The notes under the pieces: generated by a model
Seen by the model: the letters and a program-made list of their open reading frames with translations, nothing else
Database searches by the model: none
Told to the model about the DNA's origin: nothing
Part shown: one piece after another, positions 1 through 9,251 of the stretch
Position numbering within the stretch: the first letter of the stretch is position 1
Layout of the letters: every line of letters starts with the position of its first letter
Translations under genes and position numbers: made by a program
Assembly (NCBI RefSeq): GCF_004135625.1
Contig: NZ_SDPV01000002.1
Location: forward strand, 62,001-126,000
Reading direction: 5' to 3'
Source: Pelagerythrobacter rhizovicinus
GTDB lineage: Bacteria > Pseudomonadota > Alphaproteobacteria > Sphingomonadales > Sphingomonadaceae
Length of the DNA: 64,000 bases

Positions 1-174
1 CTTCACCGCCTTCTCGACACCGGGAACCGCGCTGACGATCGCGGCGTCCAGCGCCTCGCCGACCGCGCGCTTCCAGCCGGGCATGGCGGCGATATACGCC
101 TGCACCGGCGCATCGCCCTCCCCCTTCGGGATCTGCGGATTGCCGCCGGACAGCAATTTGGGCTTGCCCGTCAT
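1..174 (-). CDS. DUF1801-type protein (N-terminal part, truncated by window edge)
   Basis: Only the first 58 codons are in the window; the gene runs off the left edge. The protein starts MTGKPKLLSGGNPQIPKGEG and continues with a helical stretch ending GVEKAVK, which resembles the start of DUF1801 (YdhG/YjbR-like) proteins. Molecular function of that family is not well established. The start codon overlaps the stop of the upstream two-TM gene as ATGA, so it is the fourth gene of the minus-strand ArsR operon. Family call is from recalled sequence pattern, moderately sure. Confidence 0.6.
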   Translation of the reverse strand, partial: MTGKPKLLSGGNPQIPKGEGDAPVQAYIAAMPGWKRAVGEALDAAIVSAVPGVEKAVK

Positions 175-368
175 GACCGGCCGGGCCTGCGGTAATGGCG
201 AACGAACATGTAAATGCCCGTCAGCATGAGGAAGAACAGGAACGGCAGTGGCGTGTAGTAGAGCCATTCCGGCGGTACCGCGAACGCCTGGAAGGCGAAT
301 ATGCCCACGACGATCAGGGTGAAGATCATCGAGGTCCAGCGATGCAGTTGTCTGATCCGGGCGCCCAT
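171..368 (-). CDS. Small two-TM membrane protein
   Basis: A 65-residue protein with two hydrophobic segments (about residues 13-31 and 38-56) and a basic C-terminus (RHYRRPGRS). No catalytic motif is visible and I do not recognise a named family. It starts on the last base of the SRPBCC gene stop (TGATG) and ends overlapping the DUF1801 start (ATGA), so it is translationally coupled within the ArsR operon. This tight packing and the clean TM pattern support it as real despite its size. Confidence 0.65.
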   Translation of the reverse strand: MGARIRQLHRWTSMIFTLIVVGIFAFQAFAVPPEWLYYTPLPFLFFLMLTGIYMFVRHYRRPGRS

Positions 369-778
369 CAGTCCATCCTTTCCAGCAGGTTATCGAGCGA
401 TTTGAGGAACCGCGGCCAGCCCGCCCGCGCGCCGTGATACGCCATCTTTTCCTCGGGCCGGAAGCCGGTCTGCTCCATCCGCAGCCGCGTGCCGGAGGGC
501 GTGGGATCGAGCGTCCAGTTCACCACGCTTTCGAGGCCGGGGCCGTTCCAGCGATAGCTCAGCGAGCGCAACGGCTCGATCGCGAGCACCTCGCCTTCCA
601 CCTTGCCCCATTCGGCCACCATCTCGAACCGCTCGCCCACCTCGGCACGGAAATCGTTCGGCATGATCCATTCGGTAAGCAGATCGCTTTGCGTCAGGGC
701 GCGCCAAACCCGCTCCGGCGGATGTGCGAACTCGCGTTCGACGACGAGCGTGCGGGTTTCGCTAGCCGCTGCAGTCAA
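368..778 (-). CDS. SRPBCC/AHSA1-family protein
   Basis: A 136-residue START-like (SRPBCC, Aha1 C-terminal-like) protein. It has the typical opening VEREFAHPPERVWRALT, a central WGKVEGEVLAIEP strand pair and the closing GWPRFLKSLDNLLERMD helix. These proteins form a hydrophobic ligand-binding cavity; the ligand here is unknown. It overlaps the stop of the ArsR gene by ATGA. ArsR-type repressor plus SRPBCC protein is a common bacterial pairing, so the repressor probably controls its own operon. Confidence 0.85.
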   Translation of the reverse strand: MTAAASETRTLVVEREFAHPPERVWRALTQSDLLTEWIMPNDFRAEVGERFEMVAEWGKVEGEVLAIEPLRSLSYRWNGPGLESVVNWTLDPTPSGTRLRMEQTGFRPEEKMAYHGARAGWPRFLKSLDNLLERMD

Positions 779-1101
779 TTGTCCATCCTCGCCAGCAGAT
801 CGTCGAGGTCGTCGAACCGCGCTTCCCAGAACGCGCGCATCTGTCCCGTCCAGTCGTCGAGCGGCGCGAGCCGTGCCGGCAGCGCGCGATAGTAGGTCGA
901 ACGACCGGCGCGCCGTCCTTCGACCAGCCCACCTTCCCTAAGCACCCCGAGATGCTTGGAGACCGCCGGCTGCGAGATTCCCGATCCGCGCGTGAGCCCG
1001 CCCACCGTGAGCTCACCCTCGCGGCACAGTCGCTCGAAGATCGCCCGGCGGCTCGCATCCGACAGAGAGCGGAAAAGGGTATCGGGATCGCACGTTGCCA
1101 T
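775..1101 (-). CDS. ArsR-family transcriptional regulator
   Basis: A winged-helix repressor of about 108 residues. The recognition helix is in GISQPAVSKHLGVLREGGLV, followed by the wing GRRAGRSTYYRA. The usual metal-binding cysteine motif in helix 3 is absent (ELTVGG instead), so it is probably not a metal sensor. I chose the ATG at 1101 (MATCDPDTLF); an in-frame GTG at 1119 would add six residues but lies inside a palindrome that is a likely operator. First gene of a four-gene overlapping operon. Confidence 0.85.
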   Translation of the reverse strand: MATCDPDTLFRSLSDASRRAIFERLCREGELTVGGLTRGSGISQPAVSKHLGVLREGGLVEGRRAGRSTYYRALPARLAPLDDWTGQMRAFWEARFDDLDDLLARMDN

Positions 1102-1110
1102 CGGCAATTC

Positions 1111-1126
1111 ATAACCCACCAGTTAT
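1111..1126. promoter_or_regulatory. Candidate ArsR operator (inverted repeat)
   Basis: ATAAC-N6-GTTAT is a perfect five-base inverted repeat immediately upstream of the regulator start, in locally AT-rich sequence. Position and symmetry suggest autoregulation by the adjacent ArsR protein; this is inference from layout. Confidence 0.5.
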
Positions 1127-1243
1127 AAATACGTCAACGGCCGGATTTCGCTTGCTCCGGTCCGGCTCGCCCGACGAGGAGAGGGCAGTTGTTTTTCGTG
1201 CCGCCGGCCCTATCCTCGTCTCCTCAACTCGAAGGACCTGGAC

Positions 1244-1346
1244 AATGAACGACACGGCTTTGGATCACGTCTCCTGTTTCCAGCCAGCCGAGTGTCTTTA
1301 TGTCTGCCCTTCTTACCATCGATCGTCTGTCCGCAGCCGCGCCTGA
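1244..1346 (+). CDS. Possible leader peptide upstream of and overlapping the ABC-F gene
   Basis: A 33-codon frame starting MNDTALDHVSCFQPAE with three cysteines. It has a good Shine-Dalgarno (AAGGA, 8 nt upstream of ATG), better than that of the ABC-F gene whose ATG at 1300 lies inside it in another frame. ABC-F genes are often controlled by ribosome stalling on short leader frames, so this may be a regulatory leader or a coupling device. Whether it is translated cannot be told from sequence alone. Confidence 0.35.
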
Positions 1347-2901
1347 CGGCACCCTTCTTTTCACCGAACTGACGCTTTCGCTCGGCCGTGAGACGGTCGG
1401 GCTGGTCGGCCGCAACGGGTCGGGAAAATCGACATTGCTGGCCATCCTTGCCGGCGAACGCGAGCCGACCGCCGGAATCGCGACCCGGACGGCGCGGATC
1501 GCCATGTTGCGGCAAGTGCAGCCGCACCACGGCAGCGTGGCCGAGGCGCTGGGCATCGCGGAGGATCTTGCGCGCTTGCGCAGGCTCGATGCGGGCCAAG
1601 GCTCGGTCGAGGATGCGGGTCTGGCCGACTGGACTCTCGAACAGCGCCTGGAAGACGCATTCGCCAGCGTTAAACTGTCGGGCATCGTTCCCGATCGTTC
1701 GGTCGGATCCCTCAGTGGCGGCGAGCGGACGAGGCTCGGCCTGGCTGCGATGTTGCTCGGCGAACCCGAAGTGCTGCTGATGGACGAGCCGACCAACAAT
1801 CTCGACGCTGACGGGCGCGAGGCCATTGGCGAACTACTCGCCGGTTGGCCCGGCGGCGCTCTCGTCGCCAGCCACGACCGAGCGCTGCTCGAGGGCATGG
1901 ACCGGATCGTGCAACTTTCGCCGGTCGGCGTCTTCTCCTTCGGTGGCGGATGGAGCGCCTTCGTCGAGGCGCGCGATGCCGAACGCGAGCGCGCCCGTGA
2001 CGAACTCGACCGCGCCGCGCGCAATCTCAAGCAGCAGTCCCGGGCGGTCCAGCGCCAGGCCGAGAAGAAGGCGCGGCGAGACAAGGCCGGCCGGGCGAAG
2101 GCCGCGAAGGGGGACATGCCCCGCATCCTTCTGGGCGCCAGGGCCGAGCGGGCGGAGAACACCGGTGCCCGCGATCAGCATCTCGCGGAGCGTCTGCTGG
2201 AAGATGCCGGCGCCGCAGTCGAAGACGCTCGCAAGCAGGTGGAGATCGTCACTCCGATCCGCATCGAACTGCCCTCCGCCGGCGTGCCCGCGAACCGCCG
2301 CCTGCTACGGTTCGACGCGGTAACTCTCGAACACGGCGGCGAGCGCCTGTTCGGCCCATTGTCCTTCTCGATCACCGGACCGGAGCGCGTGGTCGTCAGC
2401 GGAGCGAACGGCAGCGGGAAGAGCAGCCTGCTGCGAATTGCGACTGGCGATCTCGAGCCGAGCACCGGCACCGTGGAGCGCGCCGAAGGTGCGCTGGCGA
2501 TGCTCGATCAGCACGTCGGCATACTCGATCCCGCACGCGACCTGGTGGCCAACATGCGTGCTCGCCACCCGGCGATGACCGCACGCGAGGCCCACGAAGT
2601 CCTCGCTCGCTTCGCCTTCCGAAACCGGGACGCGTTGCGGCCGGCGGCGACGCTGAGCGGCGGCGAGAAGCTGCGCGCGGGCCTCGCGCTCGTGACCGGA
2701 GGTCCGGTGCCGCCGCAGCTTCTGGTGCTCGACGAGCCGACCAACCATCTCGATATCGAAGCCGTCGAGATGCTCGAGCAGGCGCTTGCCTCCTACGACG
2801 GCGCCTTGCTGCTGGTCAGCCACGATCGGCGATTTCTCGAAGCGGTGGGGTGCGATCGCGAGTTCGCGCTGCCCCTTGCTATCCCCGCTCCCGCCCCTTA
2901 G
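1300..2901 (+). CDS. ABC-F family ATP-binding protein
   Basis: A 533-residue soluble protein with two ABC ATPase domains and no membrane segment. Walker A motifs are GRNGSGKST (residues 37-45) and GANGSGKSS in the second half; both halves have LSGGE signatures and DEPTN Walker B boxes (MDEPTNNLD, LDEPTNHLD). The charged linker (about residues 225-300) is the P-site tRNA interaction motif region of ABC-F proteins, which act on the ribosome as translation factors or antibiotic-protection factors. Specific role cannot be assigned. A short leader frame with a better ribosome-binding site overlaps its start. Confidence 0.9.
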   Translation: MSALLTIDRLSAAAPDGTLLFTELTLSLGRETVGLVGRNGSGKSTLLAILAGEREPTAGIATRTARIAMLRQVQPHHGSVAEALGIAEDLARLRRLDAGQGSVEDAGLADWTLEQRLEDAFASVKLSGIVPDRSVGSLSGGERTRLGLAAMLLGEPEVLLMDEPTNNLDADGREAIGELLAGWPGGALVASHDRALLEGMDRIVQLSPVGVFSFGGGWSAFVEARDAERERARDELDRAARNLKQQSRAVQRQAEKKARRDKAGRAKAAKGDMPRILLGARAERAENTGARDQHLAERLLEDAGAAVEDARKQVEIVTPIRIELPSAGVPANRRLLRFDAVTLEHGGERLFGPLSFSITGPERVVVSGANGSGKSSLLRIATGDLEPSTGTVERAEGALAMLDQHVGILDPARDLVANMRARHPAMTAREAHEVLARFAFRNRDALRPAATLSGGEKLRAGLALVTGGPVPPQLLVLDEPTNHLDIEAVEMLEQALASYDGALLLVSHDRRFLEAVGCDREFALPLAIPAPAP

Positions 2902-2932
2902 CGGCTGCGCCAACCAGCAACCGGAGTCGAGA

Positions 2933-4243
2933 ATGGTCCCCCGCTACGCCCGCCCCGACATGACTGCGATCTGGGAGCCCGAGGCGCGCTATCGCATCTG
3001 GTTCGAGATCGAGGCGCATGCGACCGAGAAGCTGGGCGAACTCGGCGTCGTGCCGAAGAGCGCTGCCAAGGCGCTGTGGGACTGGTGGGCGACCGACCCC
3101 AAGATCGACGTCGAAGCGATCGACGCGATCGAGGCGGTGACTAAGCACGACGTGATCGCCTTCCTCACCTGGGTCGCCGAGCAGGTCGGCGATGAGGCGC
3201 GCTTCATGCACCAGGGCATGACCAGCTCGGACGTGCTCGACACGACGCTCGCGGTCCAGCTCGCCCGCGCGTCCGACATCCTGCTGGCCGATCTCGACCA
3301 GCTGCTCGCCGCCATCAGGCGCCGGGCGGAGGAGCACAAGTACACCCCGACCATCGGCCGCAGCCACGGCATCCATGCCGAGCCGGTGACCTTCGGCCTC
3401 AAGCTGGCGCAGGCCTACGCCGAGTTCGCCCGCTGTCGCCAGCGGCTCGTCGCCGCGCGCGAGGAGATCGCGACCTGCGCCATCAGCGGCGCGGTCGGCA
3501 CCTTCGCCAACGTCGATCCGCGGGTGGAGGAGCACGTCGCCGAGCGGCTCGGCCTCAAGGTCGAGCCTATCAGCACGCAGGTGATCCCGCGCGACCGGCA
3601 CGCGATGTTCTTCGCCACGCTGGCGGTGATCGCCGGGTCGATCGAGCGGGTCGCGGTCGAGGTCCGCCATCTCCAGCGCACCGAAGTGCTGGAGGCGGAG
3701 GAATACTTCTCGCCCGGGCAGAAGGGCAGCTCGGCCATGCCGCACAAGCGCAACCCGATCCTGACCGAGAACCTCACCGGCCAGGCGCGCATGATCCGCG
3801 CCTATGCCCTGCCCGCGCTCGAGAACGTCGCGCTGTGGCACGAGCGCGACATCAGCCACTCCTCGGTCGAACGCTTCATCGGCCCCGACGCGACGATCAC
3901 GCTCGACTTCGCGCTCGCGCGCCTCACCGGCGTGATCGACAAGTTGCTGGTCTATCCCGAGCGGATGCGGAAGAACCTCGACCGGATGGGCGGCCTCGTC
4001 CACTCGCAGCGCGTCCTGCTCGCGCTCACCCAGGCCGGCGTGAGCCGCGAAGACGCCTACCGCCTCGTCCAGCGCAACGCGATGAAGGTGTGGGAATCGG
4101 ACGGCGCGCTCTCGCTGCTCGACCTGCTCAAGGCCGATGCCGAAGTCACCGCAGCGCTGAGCGAGGCCGAGCTCGAGGAGAAATTCGACCTCGATTACCA
4201 CTTCAAGGAAGTCGACCGCATCTTCGCGCGCGTTTTCGGCTAG
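2933..4243 (+). CDS. purB: Adenylosuccinate lyase
   Basis: A 436-residue fumarase/aspartase-superfamily enzyme that cleaves adenylosuccinate and SAICAR in purine synthesis. The superfamily signature GSSAMPHKRNP is present, along with TSSDVLDT and the catalytic-histidine region GRSHGIHAEP. The start is the ATG at 2933 (MVPRYARPDM), preceded by GGAG seven bases upstream; the open frame extends farther 5' but that part overlaps the ABC-F gene. Length matches the family. Confidence 0.95.
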   Translation: MVPRYARPDMTAIWEPEARYRIWFEIEAHATEKLGELGVVPKSAAKALWDWWATDPKIDVEAIDAIEAVTKHDVIAFLTWVAEQVGDEARFMHQGMTSSDVLDTTLAVQLARASDILLADLDQLLAAIRRRAEEHKYTPTIGRSHGIHAEPVTFGLKLAQAYAEFARCRQRLVAAREEIATCAISGAVGTFANVDPRVEEHVAERLGLKVEPISTQVIPRDRHAMFFATLAVIAGSIERVAVEVRHLQRTEVLEAEEYFSPGQKGSSAMPHKRNPILTENLTGQARMIRAYALPALENVALWHERDISHSSVERFIGPDATITLDFALARLTGVIDKLLVYPERMRKNLDRMGGLVHSQRVLLALTQAGVSREDAYRLVQRNAMKVWESDGALSLLDLLKADAEVTAALSEAELEEKFDLDYHFKEVDRIFARVFG

Positions 4244-4307
4244 GCTTCCCTTGGGTTGCCAAGGCGTTTAGCATCCAGGCCGCCATCAACGGGGAGCGAG
4301 ACAGAGC

Positions 4308-4688
4308 ATGCAAGTGGTGAGAACGATCGTCTGGGTCCTGCTGCTGGTCGTACTGCTGGTCTTTTCCGCGTTCAACTGGCGCCCGATCGAGCTCACGATC
4401 TGGCAAGGGCTGGTGCTGGAGACGAAGATCCCGGCGCTGGTCGTGGTCTCGTTCCTGCTCGGCCTGGTGCCGATGTGGCTGCTGCACCAGGGTTCGAAGT
4501 GGCGGCTGCACCGCCGGATCAGTTCGCTCGAAACCGCGCATCGGACCGCCGTAGCCAATGCCGCCGCGGCCTCGCCCCCGCCCGAACCCGTGCGCGAGCC
4601 GGTACGCGAACCCGCACACGAACCCGTGCGCGAGCCGAGCCCATCACCGGCCGATCCGGCGGGCGAGCGCCCCAAAGATCCGCTATGA
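4308..4688 (+). CDS. lapA: LapA-domain (DUF1049) inner-membrane protein with EPVREP repeat tail
   Basis: A 126-residue protein with TM segments at about residues 5-22 and 42-60, separated by the FNWRPIELTIW motif of LapA/YciS-like proteins, which are linked to lipopolysaccharide homeostasis in enterobacteria. The C-terminal cytosolic tail has several imperfect EPVREP repeats and is proline-rich and likely disordered. A GGGGAG site precedes the ATG. It overlaps pyrF by ATGA. The LapA symbol is by domain resemblance; function in this lineage is inferred. Confidence 0.75.
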   Translation: MQVVRTIVWVLLLVVLLVFSAFNWRPIELTIWQGLVLETKIPALVVVSFLLGLVPMWLLHQGSKWRLHRRISSLETAHRTAVANAAAASPPPEPVREPVREPAHEPVREPSPSPADPAGERPKDPL

Positions 4689-5359
4689 CCAATCCCGTTT
4701 ATCTCGCACTCGACCTCCCCCAGCTCGACGCGGCCAAGGCGCTGGCCGGCAAGGTCAAAGCGCATATCGGCGGCGTGAAGCTGGGTCTCGAATTCTTCTG
4801 CGCGCACGGACACCACGGCGTGCACGAGATCGCGCACCTCGGCCTGCCGATCTTCCTCGATCTCAAGCTGCACGACATTCCCAACACCGTCGCCGGCGCG
4901 ATGCAGGCGATCCATGTGCTCGAGCCCGCCATCGTCACCGTCCACGCCAGCGGCGGACGCGCGATGATGGAAGATGCCAAGGCCGCGGCCAGCAACGGGA
5001 CGAGAGTCGTCGCCGTGACGATGCTCACCAGCATGGACGACCGCGATCTCGAGCGCACCGGCGTGAAAGGCTGCGCCCACGATCAGGTCATGCGCCTTGC
5101 CGAGCTCGCCGAGGCAGCCGGGCTCGACGGGATCGTCTGCTCGGGACAGGAAGTCGGCGCAGTTCACCGGCAATGGAAGGGCGGGTTCTTCGTCGTTCCC
5201 GGCCTGCGCCTGCCGGGCAACGGAGCGGGCGACCAGAAGCGCGTCGTTACCCCCCGCCAGGCACGCGACGACGGGGCGAGCGTGCTCGTCGTCGGCCGCC
5301 CGATCAGCCGCGCCGAGGATCCTGTGGCAGCCGCGATCGCGATTGAAGCGACGCTCTGA
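4685..5359 (+). CDS. pyrF: Orotidine 5'-phosphate decarboxylase
   Basis: A 224-residue TIM-barrel enzyme that makes UMP from OMP in pyrimidine synthesis. The catalytic signature DLKLHDIPNT (D59, K61, D64) and the phosphate-binding GRPI motif near the C-terminus are present. Its start overlaps the lapA stop (ATGA) and trpF begins a few bases after its stop, so lapA-pyrF-trpF looks like one transcription unit. Confidence 0.96.
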   Translation: MTNPVYLALDLPQLDAAKALAGKVKAHIGGVKLGLEFFCAHGHHGVHEIAHLGLPIFLDLKLHDIPNTVAGAMQAIHVLEPAIVTVHASGGRAMMEDAKAAASNGTRVVAVTMLTSMDDRDLERTGVKGCAHDQVMRLAELAEAAGLDGIVCSGQEVGAVHRQWKGGFFVVPGLRLPGNGAGDQKRVVTPRQARDDGASVLVVGRPISRAEDPVAAAIAIEATL

Positions 5360-5363
5360 AGCC

Positions 5364-6008
5364 GTGCCGGCGCCCGCCATCAAGATCTGCGGGATCACGA
5401 CTCCCGAGGCGCTCGACGCGGCGATAGCGGCACGCGCCGATCACTGCGGTTTCGTGTTCTTCCCCCCGTCGCCACGCCATCTCGCCCCCGGCACCGCGCG
5501 CGAACTCTCGGCCCGCGCGGACGGGCGGATCGGCAAGGTCGGGCTGTTCGTCGATCCCGACGACGCCTTGCTCGCCGAGGCGGTGACGGCGGGTGCTCTC
5601 GACGCGATACAGCTACACGGCGACGAGACGCCCGAACGCGCGGCGCAGCTCCGTGCGCGCTTCGGCCTGCCGGTGTGGAAAGTGGTTTCGGTCGCCGCGC
5701 CGGCCGATGTCGCGCGCGCGGGCGCCTACCGTGACGCGGCGGACCTGATCCTGTTCGATGCCAAGACCCCGAAGGGTGCCGCTCTGCCCGGTGGAATGGG
5801 CCTGCGGTTCGACTGGTCGCTGCTCGCCGCCTATCGCGGGCCGCTCCCTTGGGGGCTCGCCGGAGGTCTCGTGCCGGGCAATGTCGCCGAGGCGATCCGC
5901 GCGACCAGTGCGCCGCTGGTCGACACCTCTTCAGGCGTGGAGAGCGCACCGGGCGTGAAGGACCCGGCGCTGATCGCGGCTTTCTGCGCGGCAGCACGCG
6001 GCGCATAG
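5364..6008 (+). CDS. trpF: Phosphoribosylanthranilate isomerase
   Basis: A 214-residue enzyme of tryptophan synthesis. Motifs KICGIT at the N-terminus (general-base cysteine), QLHGDE and the phosphate-binding DTSSGVES near the end are all present. The start is GTG at 5364, four bases after the pyrF stop. In many alphaproteobacteria trpF is followed directly by trpB and trpA; here two outer-membrane genes on the other strand lie between them. Confidence 0.95.
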   Translation: MPAPAIKICGITTPEALDAAIAARADHCGFVFFPPSPRHLAPGTARELSARADGRIGKVGLFVDPDDALLAEAVTAGALDAIQLHGDETPERAAQLRARFGLPVWKVVSVAAPADVARAGAYRDAADLILFDAKTPKGAALPGGMGLRFDWSLLAAYRGPLPWGLAGGLVPGNVAEAIRATSAPLVDTSSGVESAPGVKDPALIAAFCAAARGA

Positions 6009-6011
6009 AAA

Positions 6012-6037
6012 AAGGGCGGCCCCGCAGAGCCGCCCTT
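6012..6037. terminator. Bidirectional hairpin terminator between trpF and an OMP gene
   Basis: AAGGGCGGC and GCCGCCCTT form a perfect 9-bp stem. Read on the minus strand the stem is followed by a T-run (TTTTT), giving a good intrinsic terminator for the OMP gene; on the plus strand it can end the trpF transcript, though its T-tract is poor. Confidence 0.75.
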
Positions 6038-6061
6038 CCCTTCGCAATGTTCTCGCAGGCT

Positions 6062-6520
6062 TCAGAAGGTGAAGCCGACGCCGACCACCGCCGTGTTCAC
6101 GTCGACGAAGTCGCTGAAGAAGTGGCGGTACTCGCCCTTGAGGTAGAGATTGGTGCCCAGCCGATGCTGATAGCCGGCGCCGAGGTGCGGCGTGTCCTCG
6201 CCCTCGCCGAAGGTGTAGCCGCCGGCGGCATAGAGCTTGCCGTTCGCGCTCAACTTGGCGCCGACGCGGGCCGTGGCGCCCCAGACGACGTCCGCGCCAT
6301 CCGCGAGGATCTTGTCTGCCGAGCCTTCGATACCGAAGAACGTCGCCTGGCCCAGGTCGAAGTCGTACCCGCCGGCGACGCCCGCAACGGCCTCTTCATG
6401 GCCATTGGCCCAGGCGATGCCGCCGCGCGCTTCCACACGGCCTTCGTTGGCCTGCGCGGGCGATGCGATAACGGCCATTCCCACGAGGGCAGGCAGGGTT
6501 GCCAAAGCGAACTTTTTCAT
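6062..6520 (-). CDS. Small outer-membrane beta-barrel protein
   Basis: A 152-residue exported protein. The signal peptide is MKKFALATLPALVGMAVIAS ending at PAQA-N. The mature part is made of alternating Gly/aromatic beta strands (RVEARGGIAWANG, LYLKGEYRHFF) and ends in the outer-membrane C-terminal signature VGVGFTF, finishing with Phe. It resembles the OmpA-like/porin_2-type small barrels. The ATG at 6520 is chosen because it starts the signal peptide. A paralogue-like barrel gene lies just upstream (6741-7328). Confidence 0.8.
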   Translation of the reverse strand: MKKFALATLPALVGMAVIASPAQANEGRVEARGGIAWANGHEEAVAGVAGGYDFDLGQATFFGIEGSADKILADGADVVWGATARVGAKLSANGKLYAAGGYTFGEGEDTPHLGAGYQHRLGTNLYLKGEYRHFFSDFVDVNTAVVGVGFTF

Positions 6521-6690
6521 TGTTTTTCTCGTCTCCACGATCCGGTGCGGGCCCATCCCGTCCGTTCGATTGACATCATCTGGAGAGCCAATTCTGTATC
6601 ATTGATTTACCGTCGACGAACGACATTCCGGGTTCGAGCAACATCGTTTCGTTCTCGACCAACGTCGTGCCGGACTGACCAGGCGTGCAA

Positions 6691-6720
6691 CAAAAAAGGG
6701 GCGACCGGTGGGCCGCCCCT
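6691..6720 (-). terminator. Rho-independent terminator of the upstream OMP gene
   Basis: On the minus strand AGGGGCG / CGCCCCT form a 7-bp stem followed by TTTTTTG. It sits 20 bases after the stop of the 195-residue OMP gene. Confidence 0.75.
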
Positions 6721-6740
6721 CTGCTTGTGGTTACCGCCGA

Positions 6741-7328
6741 TCAGAACCGGTACGCAACGCCCGCGCGAACGGAGTTGTTCTTGATGAAGTCGCTGTAGTC
6801 GGCATAGGTGTACTCGACGCGGAACGAGGTCGCATCGCCGAACCGGGTTTCCAGACCGGCGCCCAGGACCAGCGCATCGTCACGGTCGCTTTCGCTCACG
6901 CCGTCCGCGGCGAGCTTGAAGCGGGTGTTCTCCCAGCCGGCGCGCGCATAGAGGCCGGTGTTGTCGTTGAGCATGGCGCCCATGCGAGCGGTCGCGCCGA
7001 AGGTTTCCTTCGCGCTCGCGGAAAACGCATCCGTGCCGGTGTCGGCAGTGATCTCGGCGGCGCTCAGCGCGGCCTTGGTCTCGATCCCGACGAAGGTGCT
7101 CGGGCTCACCGGCAGGTCATAGCCGGCGAACAGGGCACCCACGACGCCGTTGCCGCTCAGGCCGTCGTAATGATCGCCATCGGCGAAGACGTCACCGGCC
7201 TGGACTTCGTAGCTGTCGAGACCAGCTTCGATACCGATATATGGGCCGGAAAACGGCTCAGCCATCGCCGGAGTTGCGGCAAGCGCAAGGAAAGAAGCAG
7301 AGGCGATAACTGCGAACTTAGTATTCAT
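6741..7328 (-). CDS. Outer-membrane beta-barrel protein
   Basis: A 195-residue exported barrel. Signal peptide MNTKFAVIASASFLALAATP cleaves after AMA. The mature protein starts EPFSGPYIGIEAGLD, a typical first strand of OmpA-like barrels in this order, and ends in AGVAYRF with a terminal Phe required for BAM recognition. An AGAA-type ribosome-binding site precedes the ATG. It has its own terminator downstream, so it is probably expressed separately from the smaller barrel gene that follows. Confidence 0.85.
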   Translation of the reverse strand: MNTKFAVIASASFLALAATPAMAEPFSGPYIGIEAGLDSYEVQAGDVFADGDHYDGLSGNGVVGALFAGYDLPVSPSTFVGIETKAALSAAEITADTGTDAFSASAKETFGATARMGAMLNDNTGLYARAGWENTRFKLAADGVSESDRDDALVLGAGLETRFGDATSFRVEYTYADYSDFIKNNSVRAGVAYRF

Positions 7329-7342
7329 TATTATTTTCTCCG

Positions 7343-7359
7343 TTCAAGTAAAACTTGAA
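7343..7359. promoter_or_regulatory. Inverted repeat in 5' region of OMP gene
   Basis: TTCAAGT-AAA-ACTTGAA is a perfect 7-bp inverted repeat about 15 bases upstream of the OMP start codon. It could be an operator or a leader hairpin affecting ribosome access. Confidence 0.4.
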
Positions 7360-7385
7360 TCTATTGGTTGGTTAGCGGTACTTTT

Positions 7386-7495
7386 ATGCCACACTGTAGT
7401 GCGGCATGACGGGATTTGGGGATTGGCAGTCGGGATTCCAGTGCCGAAAAGTATCCACCCTGCAAGAAAAACGCTGTGTTGCCCGGGTGCAACAC
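7386..7495. other. Two further inverted repeats upstream of trpB
   Basis: ATGCCaCACTGTAGTGcGGCAT (7386-7407) is a near-perfect hairpin and GTGTTGC-N6-GCAACAC (7476-7495) a perfect 7-bp one. Both sit in the divergent gap between the OMP gene and trpB. Neither resembles an E. coli TrpR operator and no Trp-codon leader peptide was seen, so their role is unknown. Confidence 0.35.
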
Positions 7496-7576
7496 CTTGT
7501 CTATCCGGAGCGCCCGCGCGCAATCGACGGCGGCATTCTGGACAAGCCCCGGCGGCTCTGCCAATCGCCATCGGCA

Positions 7577-8817
<1,241 letters not shown>

Positions 8818-8818
<1 letters not shown>

Positions 8819-8855
8819 CCCTCTCCCCTTCAGGGGAGAGGGTTGGGAGAGGGGG
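8818..8855 (+). repeat. Left terminal repeat of the DUF559 cassette
   Basis: Contains the stem CTCTCCCC / GGGGAGAG with loop TTCA, then GGGTTGGGAGAGGGGG. The purine-rich end acts as the ribosome-binding site for the DUF559 ATG at 8859, three bases farther on. Confidence 0.8.
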
Positions 8856-8858
8856 ACA

Positions 8859-9251
8859 ATGCGCGACGCCGGCTCACTCAAACACGCACAGCGTATGCGC
8901 AAGGAGATGACCGAGCCGGAAACGCGACTGTGGCTCGAAGTGCGCGCGGCACGCTTTCGTGGGATCAAGTTCCGCCGCCAGAAGGTCATCGGGAACTTCA
9001 TCGCTGACTTCGTGGCGAACGAACCCAAACTGGTGCTGGAGGTGGATGGCGACACCCATGCGGCGCAGACTAGCTATGACGCGCGGCGCACTGCGTTTCT
9101 GGAAGAGCAAGGGTATCGCGTGGTCAGATTTACGAACTCGGATGTGATGGCGAATATGGATGGCGTGCTGGATCGACTTGGGAATATAATCCACGAAATG
9201 CTTCGGCCCCCTTTCCCAACCCTCTCCCCTGAAGGGGAGAGGGCTATATGA
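8859..9251 (+). CDS. DUF559-domain (Vsr/PD-(D/E)XK-like) endonuclease
   Basis: A 130-residue protein with the DUF559 pattern: helix MTEPETRLWLEVRAARFRG, then IKFRRQKVIGNFIADFV, then KLVLEVDGDTHA. Putative metal/catalytic residues are D50, E61, D63 and H67, as in Vsr-like nucleases. The last residues PPFPTLSPEGERAI are encoded by the right terminal repeat, and the stop overlaps the trpA ATG (ATGA). The ribosome-binding site comes from the left repeat. Nuclease activity is inferred from fold family; biological role is unknown. Confidence 0.85.
   Translation: MRDAGSLKHAQRMRKEMTEPETRLWLEVRAARFRGIKFRRQKVIGNFIADFVANEPKLVLEVDGDTHAAQTSYDARRTAFLEEQGYRVVRFTNSDVMANMDGVLDRLGNIIHEMLRPPFPTLSPEGERAI
9207..9244 (-). 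repeat. Right terminal repeat of the DUF559 cassette (inverted)
   Basis: Inverted copy of the left end. It contains CTCTCCCCtgaaGGGGAGAG, encodes the C-terminal 12 or so residues of the DUF559 protein and ends three bases before the trpA ATG. Confidence 0.8.

Noticed and set aside
4249-4264. Terminator after purB (CCTTGG-GTTG-CCAAGG)
   Set aside because: The stem is only 6 bp and lacks a T-run, so I did not list it as a supported terminator.
7406-7576. Upstream extension of trpB
   Set aside because: The extra codons cross two hairpins and show no similarity to TrpB; ATG 7577 gives the standard N-terminus.
7386-7576. trp attenuator or TrpR operator before trpB
   Set aside because: No leader peptide with Trp codons and no match to the TrpR consensus; the hairpins are real but unassigned.
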